Positions 22,701-34,700 of a stretch of 64,000 bases of DNA are shown here, piece by piece. Every line of letters starts with the position of its first letter. Position 1 is the stretch's first letter. The position numbers and the translations under genes are program-made. The DNA comes from Ischnura elegans. Its lineage: Eukaryota; Arthropoda; Insecta; Odonata; Coenagrionidae. The stretch is taken from positions 39,165,644-39,229,643 of the forward strand of contig NC_060251.1 in the NCBI RefSeq assembly GCF_921293095.1. Direction: 5' to 3'. Under the pieces are notes generated by a model. That model had not been told where the DNA came from and searched no databases. It was given only the letters and a program-made list of their open reading frames with translations.

Positions 22701-25700
22701 TCCGCCAAAGCTTGAACTAGTTACAAAATTTGAAATTGTGAACCGAAACGTGGTTGCCATTTTCATCATTCGAAATGAAATTCCTCACGGACGTGAAGGA
22801 TGAAATTCCTCGAGTACGTCTTAATTGATTGAATCCACGATGAAAACTATTTTAGGAAACAATTTGGGTCATCTGCGTGTCTCAATGGGTTTATTCTCGA
22901 TGCATGCATTTGAAGACGTGCACGAATGGAACAAAACATGCGACTTTTCATGCTCTCTCTTCTCTCCTTGGATGCATCGAAGACATCTTCGAGTCTCACC
23001 ACGTGGCCTTTCGATGACTGTTGCGTGCGCTGATTGCGGCTTGTCAGTGCTGCACCCGCGGCAGGGGTGGCCGATACCTGGTTCGGGTGCACGTTCGCCG
23101 GATTCGTCGGCCCGCTGGGTATCGCCTGGCCGCCTTTGACGCCCGCCAGCGGCTCCAGCGAATTGTCCGTGGCGTCCTCCTCATCCCCCGTATCTCTCCA
23201 TCGCTGTATCGTCTCATTTCCATTTCGACATGGTGGCAGTATGGGTGATGAATTCTGGGATATGAAAAGTTTCACCTCTGAAATCTCCATCGAGAAGTGT
23301 GTAATATTTCGAAGCCTTCCACGTGAACGGCGGTCAAATATGCATGGATTGCCGCGAGAAAAAATTCCCCTAGACCGGGAATCGATCCACGGACCTTTGG
23401 CTTTCCTGAGCAGACCACTACGCTATCTATATTCCTAAATTGCCACGGTAATTGCACTGAGGATCATGGTACTAGATGTTAGGCCTTCGCGGTCCTGTAA
23501 GGATGGCAGCGCGAGAGAAAAGACTTCAATGAAAGAGCGAACTTCGGGATGTGTTTTACCGATCATGATGTTGAAGTCACCAGTCCACACTGTGGCATAT
23601 AAGGCATCTACCGATTCGATCGATGGATTTTTCTTCCTCATAGGAAAATCCACTCGGATTGGTAGTGTATTAATTGCGTTTCGCTTGGTTTCGCTGTTAG
23701 TAGGGCCCGCCCGCCTTTGTGACGGTGCGGGATTCCTCGTCCCTTCCCTTCCTTCCCTATCCCCTCCCCGGAGGCGTCGTCGGGCTCTCGTCGCGGCGGC
23801 GCCTCCTTCCTTGTTCCTTCCCGTCCTTCCCCTTCTGGGTGCGGAGGAGAAAAGCTAGCGCTTACAGTCCCTGCCCCAGGAGTGTATCCCCGCGAACCCG
23901 CCCTAGGGTTTGGTTTCCATTGTGGCATATAAGGCGAGGGTTGTGCTAACTAAGCCACTGCTATATATTACTTACTACATATTTTATTTATTTATTATAT
24001 ATTTAGACTTCAATGAAGCCACTGGTGTATATCTACTTCCATTAGCCTGGGTACAATGTCCATAAGGATTCATGAACGTGGGTAGCGTAGTGGTCTGCTT
24101 AGTGGCCCGTAAAACGAAAGGTCCGTGGTTCGATTCACGGTCCAGGGAATTTTTTTCTTATGGAAATTAATGTATTCTCCATCACGGAATTTTCGGATTA
24201 TCTGCGTACAAGTTGTTTTCAATGTGACGTTTCGTGACCTAAGCTGGCCACATCATCAGATCAGGTAAAGAGTGCCAACAGATTGAACGCCAAAATTTTG
24301 GATCCTCGACGCTGATTGGTTGCGCCACTGGTAGGCCACGCTGAGCATGATGTATATCGAGGGTCCTTTTCAGTCGGCACTCAGACCTGATCTGAAGATG
24401 TGGCCAGCTTTGGCCACGAAACGTTATCTTAATTACAACTTCCACGCTGCTAACCCGAAAACAATGGACAGAACTGCAATTCAGCGCTGCGAAAGCGTCA
24501 AGCAGAAACTCTATCGCGGAAGTTGAAGCTGTCGGAATTTGTGCTCTGCAGGAAATTGAACGGAAGGAGCTAAATTGAATGGTTCTATAGCGTGGAATAT
24601 TCAATGTAGCATTTCCTGTTAAAATGGAGTTGCTTAAATCGCAGGACTAAACTCGTCTTGCTTTGCCCAATTGGTGAATTTTGTTTTGTCTCTTCCACTT
24701 TAAAGATGTGCATCTTTATCAAATCATATTGTCTCTATACTCTTCCTCGCCCTTTATTTCCTTTCGTGGCTGTTGGGGTCTATCGTTTCTGCGACACTAT
24801 TATTATTTACAAGTCCTTTATTATAAATATAGTTGTATTTTTTATGATTTAACTAATTATTAATGATGCGATCCTCGTAATTACTTGCGAATCAAATACC
24901 TCACTAGATGTAATATTTATAAAATTCTTTAGTATTAATTCTCTCAATGCTCTTTAATTTGTAGAAGTCTAGAAGTGATGAAGATATGGTGTATCGAAAA
25001 GTAAATGTCATCATACGCTTTCAGTTTAATATTTTCTTTTTAATGTAATGTAAGCGCGTAGTCTTATAAAATATATAGTATGAGATAAATGATCACATTG
25101 TTCAGTTACAGTCTCTCACATTTTCTTATGAGAATGGGCGTCCGTGAAATACAATTGATTAAGTTGGTCCCTATAAAAATCAATGAAAGATATTAAAGAT
25201 TTAAAATATCAAATAAACATGTTTAAATATCATTTTTCTGACGCATTCACGGGAAGTGAGCCACATTATTGTTCAAAGGAGACATGGATATACATTTATT
25301 AGCTTCCATTGATGCTAGGTTAACTAGTCCTAATAAATTGCCCGTAAGAGGGCGCATCATACCATTGCTAGATAGATATTTTGTCTGTTTTTGGAAGTAT
25401 TATTCGTTAAAGACTTAAGCTATCAATTTCATAGCTTAAGGGTGCATGTAGTTGACCCTTGTCAAAATTTACCTGTACGCCAAGTATAAAAAGTAACTTT
25501 TAATTTTCTGTTAGGTTGTTCGTTATTTTTTGTAAATTAAATTTTTCCAATGTTTCGATTTCTATTTAAATCACCTTCAGGGCTTTAGAAAATTGTTTTC
25601 TTTTTACAATTTTATAACACTCTCACTATTAAAATTTTCATAGGAGCATAGTGCGTAAAAATTTCCCGAGAGAAAATGCTCAGGCCAAACTTCCATATTC

Positions 25701-28700
25701 TTTATTTCGGGAAATTTTTAAAAGGGTCTACTACAGTGACGTCATGGCAGATATAGCAGTGCCGGAACGTACTTATCTTAACTTTTTTTGAAGTGAAATA
25801 TTACTTTGTGTGTTTTTTATTAGTACAAGTCATTATTTAAATTTTATTACAATTTTTTTTGTCTTGGTTACGAATGTATGTATTTGAAAATTCGAGGCAA
25901 CGAAATTTATAAAAGTGTTATTCGAGTATTATGTCTTTTGTTAACCATGACATCACTGGTCTACTATATATTTTACGCGGAAATTTCCTGTTGATAGCTT
26001 CAATTTGAAACAAGTGTCAGGCCAGGAAAAATATACTGTCGATCGCTAGTGATACCAATACTTATATCTAGTATTTCATGACCTTTTCTGAATGATAATG
26101 TGGGAGCACTTGTCTATTTTCACGCTTCTCTATTTCTACTGACCAAGGTTTCGGTACGTAATGCCATTTTCAAGGGCCTTAAAAATGGCATTAAGAGCCA
26201 AAACCTGAGTCGGTAGAAATACAGAAGTGTGGAAAAATACTAGTGCTTTCATCATGTTAAAATATCAAAGATTTCCTCCGAATTACGCCGAAAACTTTAT
26301 CTTTAATAATTAGAGATGTTATAGATGCATTATTGCTTGATTTATGCTTGCATATTGCTTGATTTATGCTTTGAGAGAGAGCACTTGGTTACCTGCGATT
26401 GCGGTGGTATGGGTATCGGCTGCGGCGGGGGCACGATGGGCAGCCGCACCACGCTGCTGCCGGCCCCCTGTCCTTCCGTGGATGTCGTCTGCTTGTTCTG
26501 CTGGGGAGGAGGCGGCGGGGGCGGCAGCGGACCCGCCGCCCCCGCCGCCTGTTGGTGGCCCCTGTCCCTCGCTTTGGGCACCACCCACCGACAACAGCTC
26601 TCGGGCAGCGTCAAGTACTGCGGAGGATCCGGCCTCCGCCCCCGGTCGACGTCTCCTAAGCGACCAGGAGGAAAGGAAAATTTATTATTTACTAGAGAGA
26701 GTTGCTTCAGGATTGAAATAGTTGAGTCATAACTAATAAGTAAATTACCAATAACTTTATAATTACTAATTTGGAAAATTGAGTTTTACATATAAAAACA
26801 GACTGCTTCCGATTCTGTGTGCCTACGGAACGTTTCAATCCAAGGATTATGCCTTAATTTTCAGATCCATGATAAAATATAAACACCAAAAGCATATATA
26901 ACTCCACTACTCCACATGCTTTAGAGTGTATTTACTTTTAAAATGGAATATAGTGTCATTTTAAAGGTAAATAGAGTGTCTAAATCATGGTCAGTGGTGG
27001 AGTTATATATATTAAAGTGTAGAAATTAACATTTTTTGTTTATATTTCGTCATTGAGATATCGCATTTCCACCACTTAAAGCCTGGAAAAAATTCTGAGT
27101 TGATAACATTTCGTTTGGTAGTAAAAATTCTCTCTGGCTATCTCTGAAACTCATTTGGGCGTAGCAAAACATAACGTATTTGAAGGAATGTGCCCCAATA
27201 TTAAATGATTTATTGACTAAAATTCTCTCAAGATGTTATATTCTGCGTTATCTTTACCTTTCGTGGGTGAATCGAGAGGTGAAGTTATTCCATTGAAGTT
27301 AACGGCAGGTTGTTGGATAAACGGGTTGTGGAAGGCATGAGGGTTCGCTGACGTCCCATCCGTCGTGGACTGAAAAACAAACAATTTAATTAGAAATTTA
27401 TGAGTAAAATGTCTCTAATAGCTTGCAGAATGGAGTGGCATGCGAAGTGTAAACCTTTAGAACGCTTACTGTCAATGAAACATGTTTGGAGGAAGTTCAT
27501 TACCATTATTTATATGATAATGCATGACAATCGCTTATTGATACTTTGATAATGCCTGTCAATAGAGTGTTGATACTTATCTTATAAAGGCACAATGATG
27601 TGAAATTTAAAAAAATGAAGTTTCACTGGTAGGAAAGAATTATATCTATTACATTGCTTCAAAGTGCAACTTAATTTAGAAATCAAGTATCAAATCAACC
27701 TAACCTATCATTCACACAAAAGATAAGCTCTGATTCAAAGCATAGGTATATTGTGGTAGGTCCACTTATGAGTATCCTGAGTGGGTCTCTTTAAATAAAA
27801 GCGTTTTTCTCATTAAATTTTGAACTCTGGTTAAAGAGAAACATCTGGATTAACAGCAAAACCGTTAGGATTTTATTTTTTTTGAGCTGTTCAATTATTA
27901 TTCCCGTTTCCAATATTGGCATTTGCCTGGAATCACGTCGTTTTGGTTGCTAACCTCTTTTGCACTGCCTCCCACAGCAGTCTTGCATATTTACTCAACG
28001 ATAATCAATAGAATAGAAGACGGAACAACCTTAGAGGCCATATCTTGAAACATGACGGCCCTAGCGTAGACATTCGGCGAGGAACGAGTAGATGGAAGGA
28101 ACGGAAAAGGAAGACCTCGAATACAATGTATGGAACCGGTAAAGAAGGATGAGAACGAGAAGAAATACGTAGGTGTGGAAAGATAAGCTGATAGAAGAAT
28201 CGAGTGAAGGGCTGCGTAAAACCAATCTTAGGATTGTTGATCAGTGATGAGGATGATGAATCAGTAGCATAACCAAGGGTACCACATTTCATATTGTATG
28301 GGTATTTCCATGATAGTGTCAACTTTTCTCTCAAATTAAAATTGAGGCTGGAAGTATTTTATCTTGATAAATCAAAATCGGAATGATTGAATTTTATGAA
28401 ATCAGTATTTGTAACATTATCCAAAGCTTTATTAAAAGTTCTAATGTTATACTTCGATTCACAGAGTTTCGAAGATTTTAGAAATCATTACCCCTAGGAG
28501 GTTGACCGGGCAGTTATTTCGTCACATGTTCCATATGGGCATATTTAAAAGGTATTTCGATAATTAATTTTGTTTCTGTGCATGAACATCACTTTCATAA
28601 ATGTTTTTTGATCGTGCACAGAAATAAAGTTATGCAATTTTTAGTATTTTAGAATTTAATCGAAATATCCTATTGCATAGTTTTCTCTAAAGGTAATTCC

Positions 28701-31700
28701 GTCACAAATGGAATTGCCCATATAAACCGCAAGATTGACGTCAAATGATAGGGCAACATTATGGCTCATTGCGCGCGACCTTAGAAAGACACAGCCTCCA
28801 CCAGGGAATCGGCTCACCTGTCCTTGTGACGTGGACTGCAGGTATGGGTGCGGGGGCAGGCTGAGCAGGAGGAAGTCGTGCGGTCCCTCCACGCCGCAGC
28901 AGTGCCGCTCCCTCTGCAGGGCGTCCCACGCCTCCGTGAAGGCGGGTGAGGCGCCGTATTCCGTGGCGAGTCGGGCCCGGAGCGCGGGCCGCAGGTCGGC
29001 GGCCAATCGGTGGACGCGGACGAGCCACGCGAGGCCGAGGGCCGCGTCGGCCAGGAGGAGGGCCAGCAGGAGGAACCAATACGCGTGCAGGAGACGCTCG
29101 CTCAGCCTCAGGGCTCCAGCGCAACCCAGGGCCTACACAAAAACCATCAAATTAGTCAACACTACTAGGACCGAAGTCACATATCTACCTAGATGGACCA
29201 TTACCCATGATATTGACGGGTAGTAATTATTTTAAATATTTCTTCGCTTATATAAAAATTAATTGATAAATTCATTCAATATAACCTTTAATTTCCATTT
29301 TATCAATAGCTGAACACTAGAAGGAGCAGACCTGTACTTAATCATATTGCCTAGAAATAATATTTCTATCGTCTTCATTTTTTCTGAGCTATTTTTATTT
29401 TTTACGCTACGTATTCTATTGAAATATAATTAATTTTTCCTCGTAGAAATCGAGTTATACCACATGTCTACCTGTCTTATTATCTGAGGGATGGTGGACA
29501 ATATGCAGAAGGGTAGATATTCGGGTTCCATCCGTGTTGTCTTTTTGATGGCGACGCGACGTTTCACCTTGTAAGCTGTAGGCGTCCTCAGACCAGGCTG
29601 AAATGAATACGCTTATGAAATGAAGGCTGGCATAAAGACGCCTACAACGCTCTAGGTAAAACGTAGCCATCAAATAGAAAACGCGGACGGAGCCCGGAAA
29701 TCTACCCTACTGCGAACCTGAACGCCGCGAAAACTGACATCAAAAGCTGAACGCTTCCGTGGTTTCACCAGTTTTTCAACTTTTCTCATTGTGCCTTGCA
29801 CACAAAAGGTTTTATAGGTCTGTGTGAATTCCCTAGGAGGAAAAAAGCTCTGTCTCAGCGGCGAGGTAAGGTGAAGATATTGAGCAAAAGGAGAAGTTGA
29901 GTAGAGGGGCGGTATCTAGGGAGATAATAAAGTCCATTTGAATTCTAATATCCGGTTCGGTACGTCCCCTGTTAGCCCATGGAAATTGCAATTTTATCCC
30001 TGGGCAGAATTTATCGCATAGTTTGCCTCGCACATTTCTTTATTTCTTTCTTTCTTCTGCCCTTTTAGAAAACTCGGGTGACCTTTTAATCGTTCCGCAA
30101 CAGTTACCCTCTCCCTTTTCTTTTCGCGTTGCTTAGTAAAAATTAAACTTTATTGCCTTTGGATCTCTGGGATTCCTTCTTTTCTTCTACCTGTACCCTC
30201 GTTCCGAGAATCCGATAAGATTCACAAATGGACGTCCTCGGTGGAAATACACCCAGAATGGGGCGATTTCGCGGAGTGCTATTCTCTCAATACTATCCAG
30301 GATGAATCCCATTTAATGCTTAGTAATACAATATTTTTTAAACTTCTCTGGCAAAGGGTATGAGTATAGCATGCATGGAGGTTTAAAATGGTCGGAAAAA
30401 TTAAAATAAGGCAAAAGATAAATTTATCCTAGTAAAATAAGTAAATTAACTAATTACATGGTGCAAAAATGGAATATTAATTTCTCTGAATACTACAAAA
30501 TTATAACTGTTAAGATCTGATTCTTTAAAAAGAATGCCTTCGATTTTATGAAGCGATTCAGATGTTCTTTGTTGCTGGTTCTCGTTACCAATTTTACTGC
30601 GGATAACCTTATTATGATGGAGCAGCGAGTAAATTGGTTTTGGCTGTAAATGGTGGACCCGACGATGGTGTAAATCTTTAGAGTGAATTACTTAAAAATA
30701 AATCAACTAATCTCAAAATAAATAATAATATATGGGTTAAAGTTACCAACGTCAATTCAATAGATAGTATTATCTTTAATTGCTGTTGCTCCTTACCATT
30801 TCGTGCGACGAATTAAGATTTTGATCATCGGCCTTTTTCACTAAAAAAGGCCGATTTTCGCTCTTTTTACTCTTGAAAGATGAAGTACAATAATAATATA
30901 ATAAAATAATAAAATAGCATAATAGCAATAATAAAATTATCCCCACTTTGTCCCCATATAAAGAAGAGAGTTCAGGAAAAAAATTATATTCCCATTTATA
31001 TGTTCCCTGTAATGGTGGTAATTTTTGGATTGAAATAGTTACATTTTTACATAGAAATTATTCAACTGATCAACAATTTTAGGTTTTGTTAACTCCTTCA
31101 ATCACGCTGGTAGGAGGAGAGATTTCTGAGATTTCCATTCCCGCAATTTTCACGTCCACTTCCTATGAGGGCACGTGAACGAGGGAGCATCCGCGTTCCC
31201 TTGTTCACTTACCATTCGTTCCCTTGCACCCTCGCCAATTGGATCCACCCTTGCTGTCGTCACATCCGTGAGTTGACGATCGAAAAGTGCACGAAGGGTG
31301 AATAATTGCGAATTGGAAAACGGCCTGTGTCTCCTATTTGGCAACTTTCAATGACTTAAGGACCGCCATACTCTCCTTCCTAGCCCGATTTGAAAAATTA
31401 TTTGCGACTTCATCCCTAGTGACTTCGAAGGGTTGAGCGCTGCGCAAAATCGCACACAACTGCGCGAATCTTGGCCAGCCTTCCACCCCTACTTACTCAA
31501 TGTGTAAAAGGTCACACTCTTCCGGTACCCTTTATTTGCACTTGACGATGTCGCATAGCGACGAAACTGGTCCTTATTAAAATCATTCGTGGGAAATTTA
31601 GTAGGTTTTTTTTATCCAACATACCGTATTTACTCATGTAACCCGCGCCCTCGTGTATCCCGCGCACAGAAATGTAATTTCTGCGAAGGTTTCCTAGTTT

Positions 31701-34700
31701 CAATGCTAAAATCTTGAGAAATATACGATAAGAATTTGAGGGAGAATGGAACGCGGCTTACATTAAAATTTGGATGATTCGTGCAAGCCGCGCATCCCCA
31801 TTTTTTCACCGACATTACCGGAAAAATAGTGCGCGGCTTCTCGGTTAAATACGGTAAATGGTTAGCATTAATTAGCTGGATACAATCAATTTCCTTGGCT
31901 CATTATCTTATTGGGTACGTCTCCTTCTATAGAAAAGATTTCAGGATGTTTTATACCCATTAATATGATCCGGGGATTTATATTTATGTGAGCTGGTGGA
32001 TGGGGAATCCCCACGCGAATCGGGGAAGTTGTTGTCCCATCTTTCGGGTGCTTCTACCCCTCGCACTCACCTGAAGCAGTCCCCCCTGCGCGGCCAAGGC
32101 GAGGGCCGCGGCCAGCAGGCGCGGGTCGGTGAGCGAGAGGTTAGCGAGTCCCGGGAGGAGGGATCGTCTAGCGTCGGTGAGGACCCTCCCCGCGGCCACG
32201 GCTAATCCAACGGCGCCCGCCAGCAGCACCACGTTGCACGTGTAGATCCAGAGGCGGTAATACCGCATTATTGCCTCCTGGTCGCCCCCCTTGGCCCCGG
32301 GCGTCTCCCCGCCCTCTCCCCCCTTGCCCCCACCCTCCTTCTTCGGGGAGCCGCTCCCTCCGAAGCGGAAAGGCCGACCGACGCCGCCCAGGAGCTCTAG
32401 CCACGGAAGGTCGACCCAGTCCCACACGGCGCCTCCCCCACCCCCGCCCCCGCCCTTCCGATTGCCCTTCTCCCCGTGTCCCGAGGAGTGTCGACCCTGC
32501 AGGAAAAAACAGCGAGAAGCATCCATACAGTCAACATCATCTCAATGACGATTTATTGCCTTTTGTGCGAGGGAGAAAAAAATGTACAACTTTGAATTAG
32601 TGCTACCAATTTTATCACAGTCGCATAAAAGTGACCCGAGTTTCGATGAATTATCATTATCATCAGGTGTAAAGTTTAAAAAAAGAGGTGGTATAAATAA
32701 TAGCCATTCATTCAAGAAACCTTTAGCGTACATACAGTCAATATTAGGCATCATTTTTAACTATGTGGTATATCAAGGTTCTTGGATGGATATCTATTTT
32801 TTCTATCTATCTATTTTTTAATAAAGCGATCCGGGTTTCGATGAATATTCATCATCATGAGGAGTAAATTACTTAAAAAGTAAGTGGTGAAAAAGATTGT
32901 TATTCATCCAAGAAACCCTTAGCATGCATTCATTCACCTTCACGCATCATTTTCTCTCATTGACGATTTTCCTGCCGTTTTGCGAGGGAGAAAAAGGACA
33001 AATTTAACCGGTGATACCAATTTTAAATTCACAGGCGTGATGAGTTTCGATGTGAGTTCGCGAAATTATTATTACGCTGATCAAGTGTTTAACCAGCGGG
33101 AAATGGAAAAATTGTGATATCACTAACATTTTCATCACGCTCAACTCGAGTTACAAGGTGAGTTCACATCATTATCAGGATATTGAAATAGTCAACATGG
33201 TATGGAAAATTTAGTGATACCGTTCAGGGTTGAAGAATAATAAGGTAGATAAAGAGGAAGACGAACGGAGGTGGTATATGGAGTAAAATGGCCAAGTATT
33301 GGATTTTGAGATTCGCGAGTGGTGATGGAGGTAGTTATCGTTTGGCACTGACAATTGAAGTTCCTCAAGTGGCTCAAATTTTGCCAGGTCATAGGAAATG
33401 GGTACCCATGAGGTGAAGTTCTTGTTTCCGCTGCCAAAGCTCAAAACTTTTCGAGATATTAGCGACCGAAGGTACCAGGAAAACGCCTAAATTTATGCAG
33501 CATACACCACAACAATACTCCGTCAGTGCTCTTCATCCTAGCAACTGAGTGTAAGGGGGCTATTTTTTTGTGATGTGGGTTGCATACATTTAGGAATTTA
33601 CAGTTACTTTCCGTCGCTAATATGCCGAAAAGTATTGAACATTGAAAAAAACTGCACCTCATGAGCATCTATTTCCTATCGCCTGGCAAATTCGAACGAG
33701 ATCTGGCTGTGAAACTTGAGGGGCTTTCTTTGTAAGAAGCATCAGGGGAATTAACTGGGAGGAATCGTGGTAAGGGAACATGATTAAGCAAATGATTATC
33801 GTAAATAGGTTATGGGATGGTTTGTGTAAGGATAATATTTTTATCGTATCCATTATGAAGTGTAAACACAGAAATTTTTTGTAGTAGATATAGGCTTGAG
33901 AATTTTTTCGGGGACTTTTTGAGAAGTAGCCGATAAAATTATGTATGACATTCATGGCTAAGTTGACTGATGTCTCCTTGGTCTCTAACCTTAGCCATAA
34001 CTTATATTTTAAAAATATATGATTTGTGACAGCCAAATTTTGTGCCTGTTGTGTTCGAATTCATATAGTACACATTTTTTAAATTTAGTTTTAATATTTT
34101 AAGAAATTGCATTGGGAAAACCCATTTCAACTATTCACTTCCTAATCTATTTAAATATGAATAGTAAATATTCTCACAATCCTATGCGTACACACAGATA
34201 AATATTATTTACACATCAATGCATCATTCCTGGAACGAAAAAAAAGCATCAATACAATCAACATTTGGGATACGATAACCTAAAATATAAGCACATTTCG
34301 TATTCAACACACCAACAATCATGCTTAATCGCTTACACCAATCAACTTCAACGAGCTCATAAAGAAGCATGTAAAACAATGCTTTAAATTGGCTTATTCA
34401 AAGCGGGGGGCAGAGGCAAGGATAATTTCCTTCAAAAACACTTGCAGCAAATATGTACAGAATCGGTGTCAAGTGGATACATCATTAATATGTATTCTTG
34501 TGCAAACAGTGTTGTTATCATTCTGGTGAGGTCAAGACAAACTTGTGCTTCTTCCAATTGCATTTAACTTTGGAGTCCGAATTCGTCTGTGATTACGTTT
34601 CCTAGTAAGTAGGTGATAAATAGGACACGTATTCAGACGTCAGTGATGCAATTTTAGCCTTAATTTTCCTATCATTCATCATTTTATTTTCTGCATTCGT

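Larger units (their letters stand above)
17794..26392 (-). other. 8.6-kb tetraspanin intron, largely transposon-derived
   Basis: This intron separates the PESCC exon from the TM4 exon. It holds a hAT-like fragment, a full SINE, a long fold-back element with two insertions, a second SINE-like insert, two tRNA-like SINE heads and several palindromes, annotated separately. The stretches 18700-20560 and 24490-26100 show nothing recognisable apart from one solo hairpin module at 25540-25600. Confidence 0.7.
29133..32070 (-). other. 2.9-kb tetraspanin intron
   Basis: It contains the fold-back element at 29503-29718, a solo hairpin module at 31525-31575 and the mariner-like MITE at 31622-31856. The remainder (29720-31520) shows nothing recognisable except A/T-rich simple sequence near 30890-30940. 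Confidence 0.6.

Noticed and set aside
23345-24160. Functional tRNA genes
   Set aside because: A and B boxes are present, but the intervening sequence does not fold into a complete cloverleaf, and related copies occur as repeats. These are SINE heads.
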